Shown one piece after another: positions 1-12,000 of a DNA stretch of 64,000 nt. The stretch's first letter is position 1; every line of letters begins with the position of its first letter. Below the pieces are notes generated by a model. It did not search any database and was not told the origin of the DNA. It saw nothing but the letters and a program-made list of their open reading frames with translations. The translations under genes and the position numbers were made by a program. This DNA is from Ulva prolifera (lineage: Eukaryota; Chlorophyta; Ulvophyceae; Ulvales; Ulvaceae), in NCBI GenBank assembly GCA_023078555.1, contig CM041201.1, forward strand, positions 3,169,713 to 3,233,712. Direction: 5' to 3'.

Positions 1-3000
1 GTGCCGACACCGCAACGCAAGCCGCCCTTCGCCCTGATGGAGCAGTCGACGTCGAAGCCGTTGAGGATCACACTGCTGCGCTGCTGTGGCAGCACTGGCA
101 GACCTCCGTACACGCCACCTGCACGCCCATGGCCGCAAAGGTGCATGACACTGTGCTACAGGCGCTGGCAAATCAGGTGTGCTGCCATGTTTCATTGCAG
201 CCGTCGCACATCAGTGAGCTTGAGACTCGCAGGCACAGTTCTTGTTCAGGCGGCCGTTCGGGTAGCTTGTTCATCCTGAGAAATCAGTGTGGCGGTGCAT
301 GTAGGCGGGTTGTGATTGGACAATGATGCAACGATTCAAGGTCCTCAGAACGGCTGTTGCAATGCTTCCTGGGAGATGCAAAGAGGATCATAGTGATAGC
401 ATCCTGCGACGGCATCATGCTGCTGAATTCTCGCCGAGGTTCATGGCTGCCCGCATCTCTGACTGCCTGCAGCAGTACCCATCACATTCCTGGACTCTCG
501 ATGCTGGGAGCACTGACTACATTCTGGTCTTCTACGGCGGGGCGGGCGACCCTTCGCTCACCCTCAATCTACCCTGCTTCATGCCCTTTGCTGGTTATAT
601 GCGTGCTTACATCGCGTCAGCGCCCAGATTCGGCCTCCCTGAACTGGGGAGAGTCGTGTACCCAATCCCAGAAGCAGACAGCATTTTCCATTCTGCTTCC
701 ATGCATCGCTATGTTGCTGACGGCAGCTGGATGGATGTGCAGCGCGAAGGCCACCTGCGCCTGCTCCACGATGCTGCGGTCCTGTGTGTGAATACGGTCA
801 CAGATGCACATGTCCTGTTGCATGGAGCACACGGGCTCCATGCTGTGATCCAGGCGGACACTTCTGCAGGATCTACAGGGTCACTAGACCCGCTTTCAGG
901 GGCTGCGCTTGGGGAGCAGTCAACAGCTGTGGACGGATCGGCAGCGGTGGTGCGCATGCCAGTCGACGCCGTCTATGCTGGATGTCTGCATGCAACTTGC
1001 AGCTCTGCCTTGGCCACACTGCGAACGTGGACCCGCCTGCCACGTTTTTTAACGGCCCTGTGAGGGAGGTACTGTGGAGATGGACGACCAAGGTGTAATC
1101 ATCTGGACCAGTTCTGCAGGACACACAGGCGACAGAGGATGCAGGCAACGGCACATCACGGGATGAGGGCAACAGCACGTCACAGGAAGCAGCAGCCCCG
1201 GCTTTGGCTGCAGAGCGTTCAGAACGCGGCGCCACCACTGCTATGGCAGCGACGGCCGTGCTGCCAACAGGCATTGGCTTGACATGTCACTCATCTGGGA
1301 TGTTCGTCTTTCAGGGCCCTGATGAAGCTGGAGACGTCAGCCAAGAAAGGCCAGTGCTGCGGACTGTTTTTCATGACGGATGCGTCGCTTTGCCTGGTAG
1401 GGACGGAAAATGGATTTTGAGGTATGCAGATGGATCCACCTGCGAACAGCTTGGGGTTGGGCAGCAGGATAAAAGTGCGTCGCTGGAGAATGTGGCATGG
1501 CTCTCAACATCTGCTGAGGGACAGCAAGTGGGGTTAAGACGCCCTGCACCGCAGCCACCCATGCCTACAGAAGATGGGGCAGTAATTGCAGATGGTGAAG
1601 TGGTGCGGAGCCAACGACACCGTCAAAGCATGATCAGAAAACTGGACATGACCACTGTCTCACTTGCGCAGAACCAGGATGTCCCTGTCTCCAAACACTC
1701 TCCCTGCCGCTGGTAGACTTGTGCTTGCTGCCGCAATCCCCCTGTATGAAGGCCCAGTGGCTGTGATCTGCAGAAGAATGGCAGATAAGGTTGTGAGGAT
1801 CCGGGTCACACGCATCAACACATTGCCATAGATGTGTAGGAACATCAAGATACGCCTGACGATCAAGAGGCCGGCTACGAGGCACACGGTGAGCGTGGTA
1901 ATTCACCGCAGCTAGAGGCTTGCAGCCTTGGCAGGCTTGCGCACACCACAAAAGTAGACCCTGACTTGAAGGCCTCCATTATCACGCGATCTGATCACAC
2001 GATGTGCGTCACGTACCCAACAGGAGACACTCTTGTGCTGTGGCCAGATGGGTCAAGGACAACAACTTATAGCGATGGAACATGGACTGTTGAAGCAGAG
2101 GGCATCCCATGCGTTAGTGGTGGCCCATCTCACATGAGCTGCCAGATCGCAATGGACACAACCTTAACGTGGCATGCTGCAAGCACCGCCATCGAAGTCC
2201 AACAGGCCGCAGGGGCTTTACTGGTGGCTGCCAAGGGGGTGGTCTGCAGCTGTATGTTTCCAGCTACCATGCAGGTCGTGTCTTCATGTAGTCAAGCGGA
2301 ACCGGTGTCCGCTGCCACTTTCTGCAATCAGGCCCTGCGATGCTCGAACAGTGTTGCGCAGAACCGCATGACGCGTTAATATAGCAGACAACACGTATTG
2401 GCTACATTTGCCTGCAAATGACAGTGGATAAATCTTGAGGAACAGGAGTGCATGCAGCTCTGGCGCCTGCACATACATGTGATGCTGACAGCTTTGTGGA
2501 CATCACCAGGGAAGTGGACGATAGCAGATCTGGCATGGCATTGACAACAGTAGCTCAGAACCACCCTTCTGTGCTGGTTGTGGATTTGGCTCTGCGGCAG
2601 TGGGCTGTCCAGAGTGGCGCCGTCGAGGAGCAGAAGGGTGTTGAGTTCTTCGATGGCAAGCAGGTGCACCTTGGTGGCATGAAAACAACAAAGGAGCTGC
2701 CCTTTCCTGCCACGAAATCCAGAGATGACATGTCAGAGAGAAGAGCGCCAGGTCCTCAGGAAACAGAAAATGATACCTCAGGTGATCAGGAAAACTTGCA
2801 AGGAGAAAGCTCAGCAAAACAGATCGTAGGTGTGCTGGGAAATTCACATGATACAAGAAAAGATCGAGTATCTGATACAGGAAAGGTTTGCTGATGCTTA
2901 CGCAGCAACGACCACAAGACGTTTCTCTGTGTACCCGTTTCATAGTCCAGGACATTGATGAAACATGATAGAGAACTTGGTGCTAGTACAGCAAGTCTAC

Positions 3001-5049
3001 TGTCTGACACAAAAGCGCTGCCAAGCATCCTGGCAGACTCATGTTAGTTAGTAACGATCACATTAGTTAGCAACGACCGACGTAAGTAAAGTAACTAACG
3101 TCGAGAAACAGCAGCATGAATCAAGCGGCACCAGCAATGACAGAGCACGTTGCACTGTGCAGACCAAGATGCCGCACCAAGGAGCAGCAAGACACTTCCG
3201 CCGAGGGTATTCATTGTCAGCCACAGCACAGGCGGTGGCATTGAGCTGATACCACCTGATGAGTACACCGCATATGTCCGCAGATTCAAAGGGAAGCAGG
3301 GCGTTACTGACTCGCTGGAGGAGACCAGCAGCCCGCATGTGAAGCTCCATAGATTTGTGAAAGACTATGCAGCTGTGGACAGCACTGTGGCTAAAATGCC
3401 AGTTTCCGAAGGTGCCATTATGGCGGCTGCTGAGCACTCACAAGCGATATCGGCACTAAAGATGCCATGCAAGACGTACGTAGCCCCAACTTCAGGGCTG
3501 CTTCTGCCGCGGCTGGCCGCTGCTAGCAATCTGCAGACCCGTGCACAGCGTCAAGAGTCGGTCCTGGTTGTCAAGGAGTTTTTGGTGCATGATGCGCCTA
3601 CAGACAAGGATGTAGAACAGTGGCAGGCTCTGCACGCTCAGTGTCAAGACCGCATAGCTGAGCTTGCTGACAATCCACCAACAGATACTCTGCAGGTAAC
3701 ATCCCTCTTTTTGCTGACACCAGCACTATGAAACATCTCAGATCACAGGGATCAACAATGACTTGATCGAGCTGTTGAACAGCATCCCGAAATGCTATGA
3801 CATAGGTCCTCAATGTCGGAGTTCCATGATCAGTTGGAATTGGCAACGTAATTGTGCGTACACAGTCACATACACAGACCCCTGAAGCTGCTTTGCGATT
3901 CTCTGATCTGAATACCTGACTATTGGCATCTTTGCCCCAGTTGAGCTCCTTGACGCAGTGCATCAGCTGCAATTTCTTGGCATCATGCAGGAACAGCAGA
4001 GTGACTCACATGAGCAATTGGCACTATTGCAGCGGCTGCGTGCTCTGGAGCAGGATGCAGCTCAGCGTGCAGCCCAGGTGGAGGAAGAGCATCAGCGAGC
4101 GGCCAACGCGGCTGCCGGCAGCCGCATCATGATTGAGCAGGAGGCACTTGAGTTTGCCGGCGGGGCTGCCGCTGCGGGAATGAAGGAGTATCGGGCTTGG
4201 CAGAAAGAGCCTGGAGAGTTTGATATCTGCCCGCAGCTCCCCCAGCCAGGGGCAGTGCTGAAGTACTTTGCTTCAGAGGAGGGGCTGCGAGCGCAGCGTG
4301 ACGACCCGCTGCTGACTCCTGGCCGGGACAGCGTCTTGCGGTCCCTGCCAAAAAAATGTACTGAGGCGACGCTCTCACAGGCCTACGCTGATAAGGGCCT
4401 GTTTGGACTGACCGCTGGAGTAGATGATGTGCCAGAATGTGACATAGCCCGAGGGGCCTCGGCTTGGACAGAGCCGCGCTTGCTGGATGATGCATCAGCC
4501 AAATTGCAGATAGACCTCAGGGGGGCCAGCCGGGGGGGCGGGCTGGAGGAGGGCCACTGCCTCCGGACATATCCCGCGGATGAAGGGGGACCGGGCGGCG
4601 TGAAGCTGCCACGGATTGGCAGCAGGCCACGGCGGGCGACGGCAACCCTCAACGATGCGTACCTCCATCGTGAGTACCAAGCGATGCATGCAGTGAAGAC
4701 CGCATCTGCGCAATTGATCAGGGCCCGGGGGCTTGATGATGTTGAGTTCAAGCTGAGTTGTCACTTGCTTGACTTTGGAGAAGTCGCTCAAGGGAGTGTC
4801 ATGCATAGGAGGCTGACGCTGCATAACGTGTCCCTGGAGCGCTCCCGCTTTTCGGTGGACCAGGTGGCGATGCCTTTGAAGCTGAGCTACCCACACGATC
4901 CTGTGCCAGCCGGGCTGCGGGCGCAGATTCTGGTCGAACTGCACGCTGGGGACGTGGGGAAGTTTGAAGGCATGGTCGTCGTGCGGAGTGCGGTGAATGT
5001 GCTCGAGTGTAGAGTGCGGGCAAGCATCGTTGAGACAGGTCAAGGCTGA
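1..5049 (+). CDS. SPAG17: SPAG17/PF6 central-pair projection protein, 3' part (5'-truncated by window edge)
   Basis: SPAG17 (PF6 in Chlamydomonas) is a large scaffold of the C1a projection of the ciliary central pair. The exons run through the plus strand with several introns; the first visible one (frame 3) ends at a GTGTGC donor after 176. Family signs are repeated short aromatic-DG motifs, such as YADGS near 1430 and YSDGTWTVE near 2075, and a VFIVSHSTGGG segment near 3210. Another is a coiled/acidic stretch with WQKEPGEFDICPQ near 4200. The last ~100 residues (about 4750-5040) read LLDFGEVAQGSVMHRRLTL and look like the MSP/ASH-type beta domain that ends SPAG17. The first exons lie outside the window. 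The stop at 5047 is assumed; a GTCAAG donor just before it could lead to another last exon at 5158-5323. Internal junctions between 177 and 3960 are not resolved. Confidence 0.72.
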
Positions 5050-5050
5050 G

Positions 5051-5110
5051 GCCATGCTTGATGCCATGCTCAATGCCATGCTCGATTCTTTGCCCGATGC
5101 CATGCTTCTT
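5051..5110 (+). repeat. imperfect 12-bp tandem repeat after the SPAG17 stop
   Basis: Four copies of a GCCATGCTtgAT-like 12-mer, with one interrupted by a 12-bp insert, begin directly after the SPAG17 stop codon. The array lies in the 3' UTR, or in an intron if the alternative last exon is used. Confidence 0.7.
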
Positions 5111-5157
5111 CAAGCTGCAGCAAGGTAAGCAAAATCCGAATTTACTGAGCCATATCA

Positions 5158-5323
5158 TGAGCACAACATTGGCAGCTCCCGAATTACCGGGACCACATAT
5201 GCCGAAGGCGTACACCACCTGGAAACTCCCCTCAGACGACCGCACGCAACTGACAGGGCTTCCTCCTCTGCTAAGCCACGAGGTCGCGCACGGCCATGAT
5301 TTGGTGTTACGCCCTTCACACTA
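5158..5323 (+). other. possible alternative last exon of SPAG17 (or tiny ORF)
   Basis: An ATG at 5158 opens 54 codons ending in TAG at 5321-5323. The peptide is proline-rich and polar (KAYTTWKLPSDDRTQL) and looks more protein-like than flanking DNA. A GT donor inside the last SPAG17 codons (after ...GAGACAG) could join to it. Equally it could be chance sequence in the 3' UTR. No family is recognised. Confidence 0.2.
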
Positions 5324-5737
5324 GGAATGTGTGCCGAGTTGAAAATTACCTATAAGATGAAAGTCTTGTGGCATCCTACACATGAGCCCGTTCTTGACTG
5401 CGTCTCTTTGATGGTCAGTGCCATGGGTATGTTACTGTGGATGCGTGCGGGTTGGCAAGGACGGGCTAGGGTGATTTTCCACAGCCCTCTAAATTGTGGC
5501 TTCTGAGCACAACTACTCCAATATACATAATAGGTGTCATGAAAAAGCTTCCTGTTGTGTAACGACATGATTTGACCATATTTACAGTGTCGATCAAGTA
5601 GAACAGAACATGTGACATCGTTACATACGGTCTCAAGCAAAAGTCCCACGCATCAAGTCCTCATGCATGTCTCCTCCTATGTCCTGACCAGATCTCTCAC
5701 ATTACTTACTGAGACCAACACAGTTATGGACCTCACA
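5324..5737. other. intergenic, no gene seen
   Basis: The 414 bases between the SPAG17 3' end and the convergent coiled-coil gene are AT-richer than neighbouring exons. A 100-codon minus-strand frame is present, but its composition looks random. No repeat or RNA gene was seen. Confidence 0.4.
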
Positions 5738-6471
5738 TCATTTATTCATGTCATTCGATGACACTTCAATGTCATTCTTCCGAGAAAATATCGCTGTGTG
5801 GACGGCATGGGAAAGCATAATTCCTATTGATGCAGATACAAGCATGGCTAATGATGCCATTGCTGGTGCACATTTTGCTGCAAATGATTCAGCAGCTCTG
5901 CGAGAGGCTTTGTCAACAATAGTCATGAGGAACGTGTCTAGAAATCCACGCCCGCCCATAATCAAGGCAAAGGCAAATATCCATGTCAAAAACAAACTCA
6001 GAATCCACCGCAATGTCTTGCTGTGTAGCTTTTGAACGTGTTGACCTGCAAAGCAAAAGCAAAATCGTCACAACGTAGAGACCTTGATCTAGCCTGAAAA
6101 TCAGATGGATAAATATATGACAAGCATGTCCCTCAAGAACTTGCCTTCCTTCGGTCTCCTATCATCTGCTTTTTGATCTCGGTCAGGCAAGGTAATATTA
6201 AGCTCATATCTTGTTTCAAGCCACCCACGTCTTTTTGCATGGCACTCACGTCTTTTTGCATGGCACTCACGTCTTTTTGCATCGCACTCACGTCTTTTTG
6301 CAAGGCACTGACATGCTTCTCGACCTTGTTGTAGCGAGAATCAAAGATCTGTTTCGACGCTTCCGGCCCAAGCACTGGTGCTTGGACATCGTCATCCGCG
6401 AGCACCTCGTTCTCTTCAAACAAAGAAACCAGATGATATTCGAGGTTGACGTAGATGTGCATACCATACAA
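5738..6471 (-). CDS. small coiled-coil protein with exact heptad repeats and C-terminal membrane segments
   Basis: Two exons fit in phase: 6471-6141 and 6045-5738 (212 residues), with a GTTCTT donor and a TTTGCAG acceptor. ATG at 6471 opens MYGMHIYVNLEYHLVSLFE. After an acidic linker comes a coiled coil of four near-identical heptads (VSALQKD, VSAMQKD three times), then VGGLKQDMSLILP. Exon 2 encodes a strongly hydrophobic segment (WILSLFLTWIFAFALIMGG), an Ala-rich amphipathic stretch, a second hydrophobic segment (MLVSASIGIMLSHAV) and a short polar tail. The layout, coiled coil followed by one or two C-terminal membrane spans, suggests an oligomeric membrane-anchored protein, perhaps in mitochondrion, plastid or ER. 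This is inferred from layout only; no family is recognised. A more typical GC donor (AAG|GCAAGT) sits 4 bases earlier, but its frame would stop before the membrane part. Confidence 0.55.
6226..6309 (-). repeat. 21-bp coding minisatellite (4 units)
   Basis: Four head-to-tail 21-bp units (plus-strand start CACGTCTTTTTGCATGGCAC) differ by only one or two bases. On the minus strand each encodes one heptad, VSA(M/L)QKD. The unit length equals one coiled-coil heptad, so copy-number change would lengthen the coil without breaking register. Confidence 0.9.
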
Positions 6472-7062
6472 ATCCTCTAAGGCGCGATTGTTAACGAGAC
6501 AAGGCCACTAGCGCATGCTGTGTTGATCCTCGAACACACGACACACATTCCGCCCAGAGAGCCGACTTGCTCATGAGTGAGCAACATGACAGATCGAACT
6601 GGTGGCTATGCATGGAGTCATGCACAGTCACAAGTTGCAGGCGCGGCACACATGACTAGTACTGCGCATGCTGCGGCTGCCGCTCTGCAACCTGCGGCAT
6701 GCCCGCAACAGGGGCGAGCACAACAGGTCATGCGCAGCTTTTGCTGTCATAAGTCTTGGTAAAAAGTCTGTAGGCACACTGTGCTGCATCGCGATCTGTT
6801 GGCAGCTTCTTCCGGTGTACCTAGCAGCGCTGGTTGTTTATTGCCTTGTGGCCTACGATGTCGAGCTCAAAACATGGCGTGTGTGGGCCCACGTTTTGGA
6901 ATCTGGTCGCATTGTTTCCTGTCGGCAAAGCCATGGATGACCGAGAGATAGTCGCGCAGCCTGGCGTGTGGAGCAGGCGCGCTGCAATCGTGAAACTGCA
7001 CTGAGAACCAGCTGCGTGCCCACGAGAAAGGCTCCCAGCTTAATCTTAATCGCGATACATTT
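6472..7062. other. intergenic, no convincing gene
   Basis: Short plus-strand frames occur (for example ending near 6940 with ELKTWRVWAHVLESGR) and could be a 5' exon of the uncertain frame at 7063, but no start or family supports this. The region should also carry the promoter of the coiled-coil gene, upstream of 6471 on the minus strand. Confidence 0.3.
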
Positions 7063-7461
7063 GTGCAATCAGGCCGTATCCAGTGCAAGGGGGCAAAGCT
7101 TCCCGACTGGTACGATCTGCAACCGAAGACATGGCCAGCGCATGCGTACATCCGTCGATTCCTTGCCGCCCGCCCCGATGTCAGCGACTCCGTCCTGAAT
7201 GCTGGCACCACCCTTCAAGACCAGTTCAACTTGATCGGGTCTTTGAAGGGATGGTCGTACATGACGGAGGGCGGTGTAGTTGTGCGGTCTTTTATTGAAG
7301 CGACAGGTGCAATCATTACATCACCATCGTGCACAGCCCAATCTATAAGCTTATACTTGTTGGTCTGCTTGGACTACCGCCGGCATTATGCCTCCCTATG
7401 GTCAAGGGATCGAAACTCACCAATCCCCCACCGCATGCATGGGAGTGGCGTATGGGTATGA
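7063..7461 (+). CDS. uncharacterised possible exon
   Basis: An open stretch of about 130 codons has protein-like composition, including LPDWYDLQPKTWPAHAYIRR and a hydrophobic-polar alternation up to about residue 85. It then degrades. A possible acceptor (GCAATCAG) lies at its 5' edge and there is no ATG, so it would be an internal or last exon, or a decayed mobile-element fragment. It is not recognised as any family and may not be a gene. Confidence 0.22.
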   Translation: MQSGRIQCKGAKLPDWYDLQPKTWPAHAYIRRFLAARPDVSDSVLNAGTTLQDQFNLIGSLKGWSYMTEGGVVVRSFIEATGAIITSPSCTAQSISLYLLVCLDYRRHYASLWSRDRNSPIPHRMHGSGVWV

Positions 7462-7830
7462 CGGACGACGTACGGGACTTGAGGTTACATTCCGCACCGG
7501 CGAAGCCGGCCGGCCGGGCATGTCAAAGTCAATCGTACCTTATTGTGCCGGCCTGCAACAGACTGCAGCGGTCACTTGCTAGACGGCCTGTCCATTTTGG
7601 CGATCGCCCCAAACCCGGTGTCCGTCCGTGTTTAGTTCTAGTCACAATGGAGACCATTCTACATCGGGCTCCGCATCAGCGAATAAGTTGTCTTTCACAC
7701 ATCGACCCGCGAAACACAAAGTGACTTTACTCTGTTTACTCTGTTCTGAGCTGGGATCCGGACCCGGACCCGCCACCACTGTTGTCGAGTCGACGGTATG
7801 CGACCTACCGTTACACCGTCTAGGTCATGA

Positions 7831-8981
7831 TCACGCAGCGGCTTCCAAAACACGTAAGATGCGACCGTCGATCACCCGGTCCGTCAAGCGCCCCACATAA
7901 TCCAGCATCTTCTCCCGAACCCGGTTAATCTTCACCTTCGGATTCTGGAGCAGCAGCTGCAGCTTGTCCGCGGGCATCTCCAGCAACACCTCGCACGCGG
8001 GCCGCACATGTGCATCCTCCATCGCCTTCGCGATGAACATCACAAACCCGGGCCACAGCACGCTGTCCGGGTTGTCATGTATGCGCCTTGCGACAAGCGC
8101 CGGCGCAGTGGTGTTGATCAGATACCTGCACGCTGAGTACAGTCTCGTTGAGGCGAGCACGCGCTGTTGGCGGCGGCTGCTGTCCGCCCCATCCAAAGCC
8201 ATGCCCGGCGCACCCCTCACCACGTCCGCCCGCATGAGCCACAATGATGGTCAGCAGACATGAGGGAACCATAGAAGGTCCAATGGAGGTGAGCAACCAG
8301 TGCACAACGATGAACGGCGAGGACGCGGAGCTGCAGACTTCGTCCACCCGAACATGTGCGCCATGCAAGGGGTGCAAGTATGACAAAGGCGAATCCGCAC
8401 ATTGGCGCCCACGCCACCGTCGCGCAGCCCTGCATCATGATCCAGGTGCCGCAGCAGGGCAGGACCGCAGCAGAGCCCGGCTTCGCGCAAGACAACCTGA
8501 TCACAGACAACTATGGCACGATGGCCTTGCAACGGCGGGGCAGCGGCGCGAGATGAGCACACCTGCGCATGTCGGTGTGAACCTCCCAAGACTTGAGGAT
8601 CGTGCGCATGAGGAGGCGCGGCAAGGGCTCCACCTGTACGAGCCGCCCCAGCACGCTCGACACGACGGCGCTGCTGAAGATGTCCCGCATTGACACGCAC
8701 TCCGTGACTGCCACCCCCAGCTGCTTCAGAGTCAGCTGCAGCACACACCGGCGCCTGTCGCACATGAGCGCCGACGTGGCATGTTGTTGAAGTCGCATTT
8801 GGCGTCTGTGAGAGGGGCGCACTGACGGACATGCGTCGGAGGCAGCTTGCATGCGAGCTGCTTATGCATGCACGCAGCTGCTGAACGCTGCAATGACTAT
8901 ACGTGCAGGGGCAGCTGGCCGGGATCCAAAAGTTGGCTACCCGCATGGGAGTCGCCCACGCAGGCCGACGTTGGGCGGGCG

Positions 8982-9013
<32 letters not shown>

Positions 9014-12000
9014 TGCGAGATCGGGCCACAACAACACAACGACACAAACTGGGGAGACGTCGGCGCACCATCTCCTCCTCAGGGTTCACTACGTGCAAAT
9101 GCATGAGCAGTGCGTTCGGCGAAAGCGCCGGCGCCTGCTGTCCCTCCCGCACGGTCACCAGCCGCGTCACAGCCTCGTGGAACTTGTCCGGCGTTGCAAT
9201 GCACAGCCGCACGAGCGCCGTGCTGTGCTCCCGCGCCGCCGCCTCGGGCAGGCCGGGCAGCACGAGCGCCAGCAGCTCCACATCCCCGGAGCGGCCGTAC
9301 TGTGCGACGGCGGCCTCGACAAGTGGAGGGGGAGGCACCCCGCGCATCGGGCCGATCAAGCCGTCGACGAACGCGCGCACCGTCGGCGCCGCCGCCGCTG
9401 GCGCCGCCTCGACGAGCGCCAGCACCGCGGTGGAGTCCGCAGACGCGACGCGGCCGACATTGGTCGACGCCGCAAGGATCGCGCGCTGCACCGGCACCAC
9501 CACCGTGTGTGTCAGCGCAACAGGTGCGCTGAGGGGTGTATGCATGCAGAGGGCAGGAGCTCCCAGGCGCATGTGGGTGACAGCGATGTGCAGAACGCAG
9601 GCGTCGCGGCCTGCCGTGCTGCGTGCACATATGCAAAAGCAAGCAACGTGTCGCCCGTCCCCCTGCATCGCCACCTCACAGCCAGTCCACCCGAGATCCG
9701 GTCCACCCCCGGGATGGGACCGGTGGGCCTTGAGGTAGCAGCGTCATGCCATGACAACTGGCGCTGGAGGGCTGAGAAAGGGTGGAGCGCGTTTCGATGC
9801 CAGCAGCGGCCAGAAATGGAACGTCGGAACTGAGCCGTACGCACGAGTGGACAGCCGCACGTCACCAGAAAACCCACATGCATCGTGTCTATAGAGGACG
9901 CCTCAAACACATGTACTCACAACAGATGCCTGATTTGGCCAGCAGGGGAACTCAAAACAAGGGGGGAAGCAGGAGGCACCTTCACGTCCTCGTCCTGCCC
10001 CTCCTCGGCATACACCTCCCACAGCCGCTCCACCAGCGGCGGCCGCTTCGTGCACAGCACCGCCAGCAGCTCACATGCATTGGCAGCGGCCTGTGCCATG
10101 GCGGCTTTGTAGCGCACCGCCGCGGCCGCATCGCCCTCGTCCTCCGGCGGCGCCGGCTTCTGGTCCACAAAGTCCGTTATGAGCTTCACGGCCGCGTCCT
10201 CAAGAGCCGCCATCTCCTCCCGCAGCAGCACGGGGTACACCTGCACGCGCCCCCAGCGCCGTTGCTGCCGAGCCGCCGCAGCCGCGAGGCCGCCACCGAT
10301 GCCGCCGCGGAGGCATCGCCGATCTGGGCGGCGCTTGGTGAGGCACCCACCGCCCAGCCGATAGGCAGCTGGCAAGCCGGGGCGTGCTGATAGAAACGTG
10401 GCGACATGCAACGCAGTCGCGAAGGGTGCCGGCCCTGGATCGAGACGCAGCACTAGGTGAAGAGCGCACTTGGTTTGCGAGCATGCGCACTGTCTTGCCC
10501 TTGAGGTCGCCGTCCTGCATCCGCAGCAGCTGCTTGATTGACAGCTGCAGCACGACCGGCTTCAGCGAGTGCTTGCTCTTGATGAGCTCCCGCATCGTCA
10601 GCAGCGCGACCTTGCCCCAGTCGCTGCCCCGCGTGCACAGCCACTCGAGGCGCTTCCGTGCGATGCCCTCCGGCAGCAGGGGGGCCTCCGTCAGCAGCAC
10701 CGTGATCGGCGGCAGCCGCCGCCCGGGCGTCCGGTCCTTCGCGTCCGTGTGGTCGCACAGCGTAGACAGCACCGACTCGAGGCCGGACAGGTACACTGTC
10801 GCGGCCTCTGTCCCCGCGGCGCGAGTTCGCTCCGACGGCTCCGGGACGTCGGCGGGCAGCTGCGTGCACTGCCGGATGAAGAGGTGGTAGAGCCACGTGA
10901 TGACGAGGTCGAGCGCCGCAGTGACGTCGACCTTGATGAGGTTCTTGAAGCCGCAGAGGAGCTCGCGGCCCTCGGGGGAGTGTGCGGCGGGCGCGAGCTT
11001 CGCGACCATTGCGGTGCGGAGGGCGGGGTCGAGGGTGGGGGGGGCCTGGAGGATATTGCGGATGGTGGATTCCTGTATGAAGAGGCGGTCCTCGGCCGAC
11101 AGCGGCGTCACGCGGAGTTTTGGAGGCGGTCGGGGCGGAGGTGCGACGGGTGGTGGGGCCGGCTTGGGTTCAGGCTTGGGGGCCGGAATCGGCGGCAGGG
11201 TGGGGATGGTGGCTGGTTGAGCTTCTGGCTCACGCTTAACCGCGGCTGGAGCAGGTGCGGGCAATTGCAGTGCCTTTGCACAAGCCGCTTGTTGCACCGT
11301 CAGCAGCTCCGCGGTTGTCATCGAGTCAGGGGGACTGCTGGACGGAAAATTCGCCATCCTCGAGATGACCAGCTCGATCAGCACGTCGACGTCGATCTTG
11401 TGAACGAAATTCACAACCCCAGGCATTCCTGTCGTGGCGAACAGGTGCATAACATGTTCCGCCGCCTCCGACACCGCATTTGCATACTGGTGCCTTGGCT
11501 GAAACGAATTGCCGCGCGCGCGACTCGCCGGTGGTTGCTCTGGTGGTTCTGGTGCAGCTGCGGCACGCTCTTTCGCGCGCTGTGCTTTCTGCGCCGCCCT
11601 GCATCTTCATTACACTTGAAGCCGCAATAACTTACCACATGAAGGCGTCATGGCAAAGACGTTACGGACGATGCGCCCTACCTGGCAGAGGGCTGGCGAC
11701 ACGCGAGCAGCTGGACAGCGCAGTGTGCCTCATACGAGGAAACGTGTACACAGAGCATCAGCATTGCTTGCATTGTCTTGCGCAGTCTTGTCCGTCTTTA
11801 CATTGCCACAGGCATTACGACAAGACTCAGACACAAGCAAATGAGGGGATCAGAGAAATCTCGGGCTAAGGCAAGTTGCAAATGCAACTGAATGGGCTCC
11901 GATCATCAAATGACACGTACATTTCCCGCCGTTTTATCGCATCTTGCGCCTGCTGGGACTCCTTCAGTGTGTGGAGGCCGCCACAAAGTCTTTGTTCTTG

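Noticed and set aside
9079..9642. Long Arg/Ala/Gly-rich open frames on both strands
   Set aside because: They overlap the symplekin exon in other frames; GC-rich third positions remove stop codons, producing shadows without motifs. The same applies around 14.5-18.5 kb and 46.3-47.2 kb.
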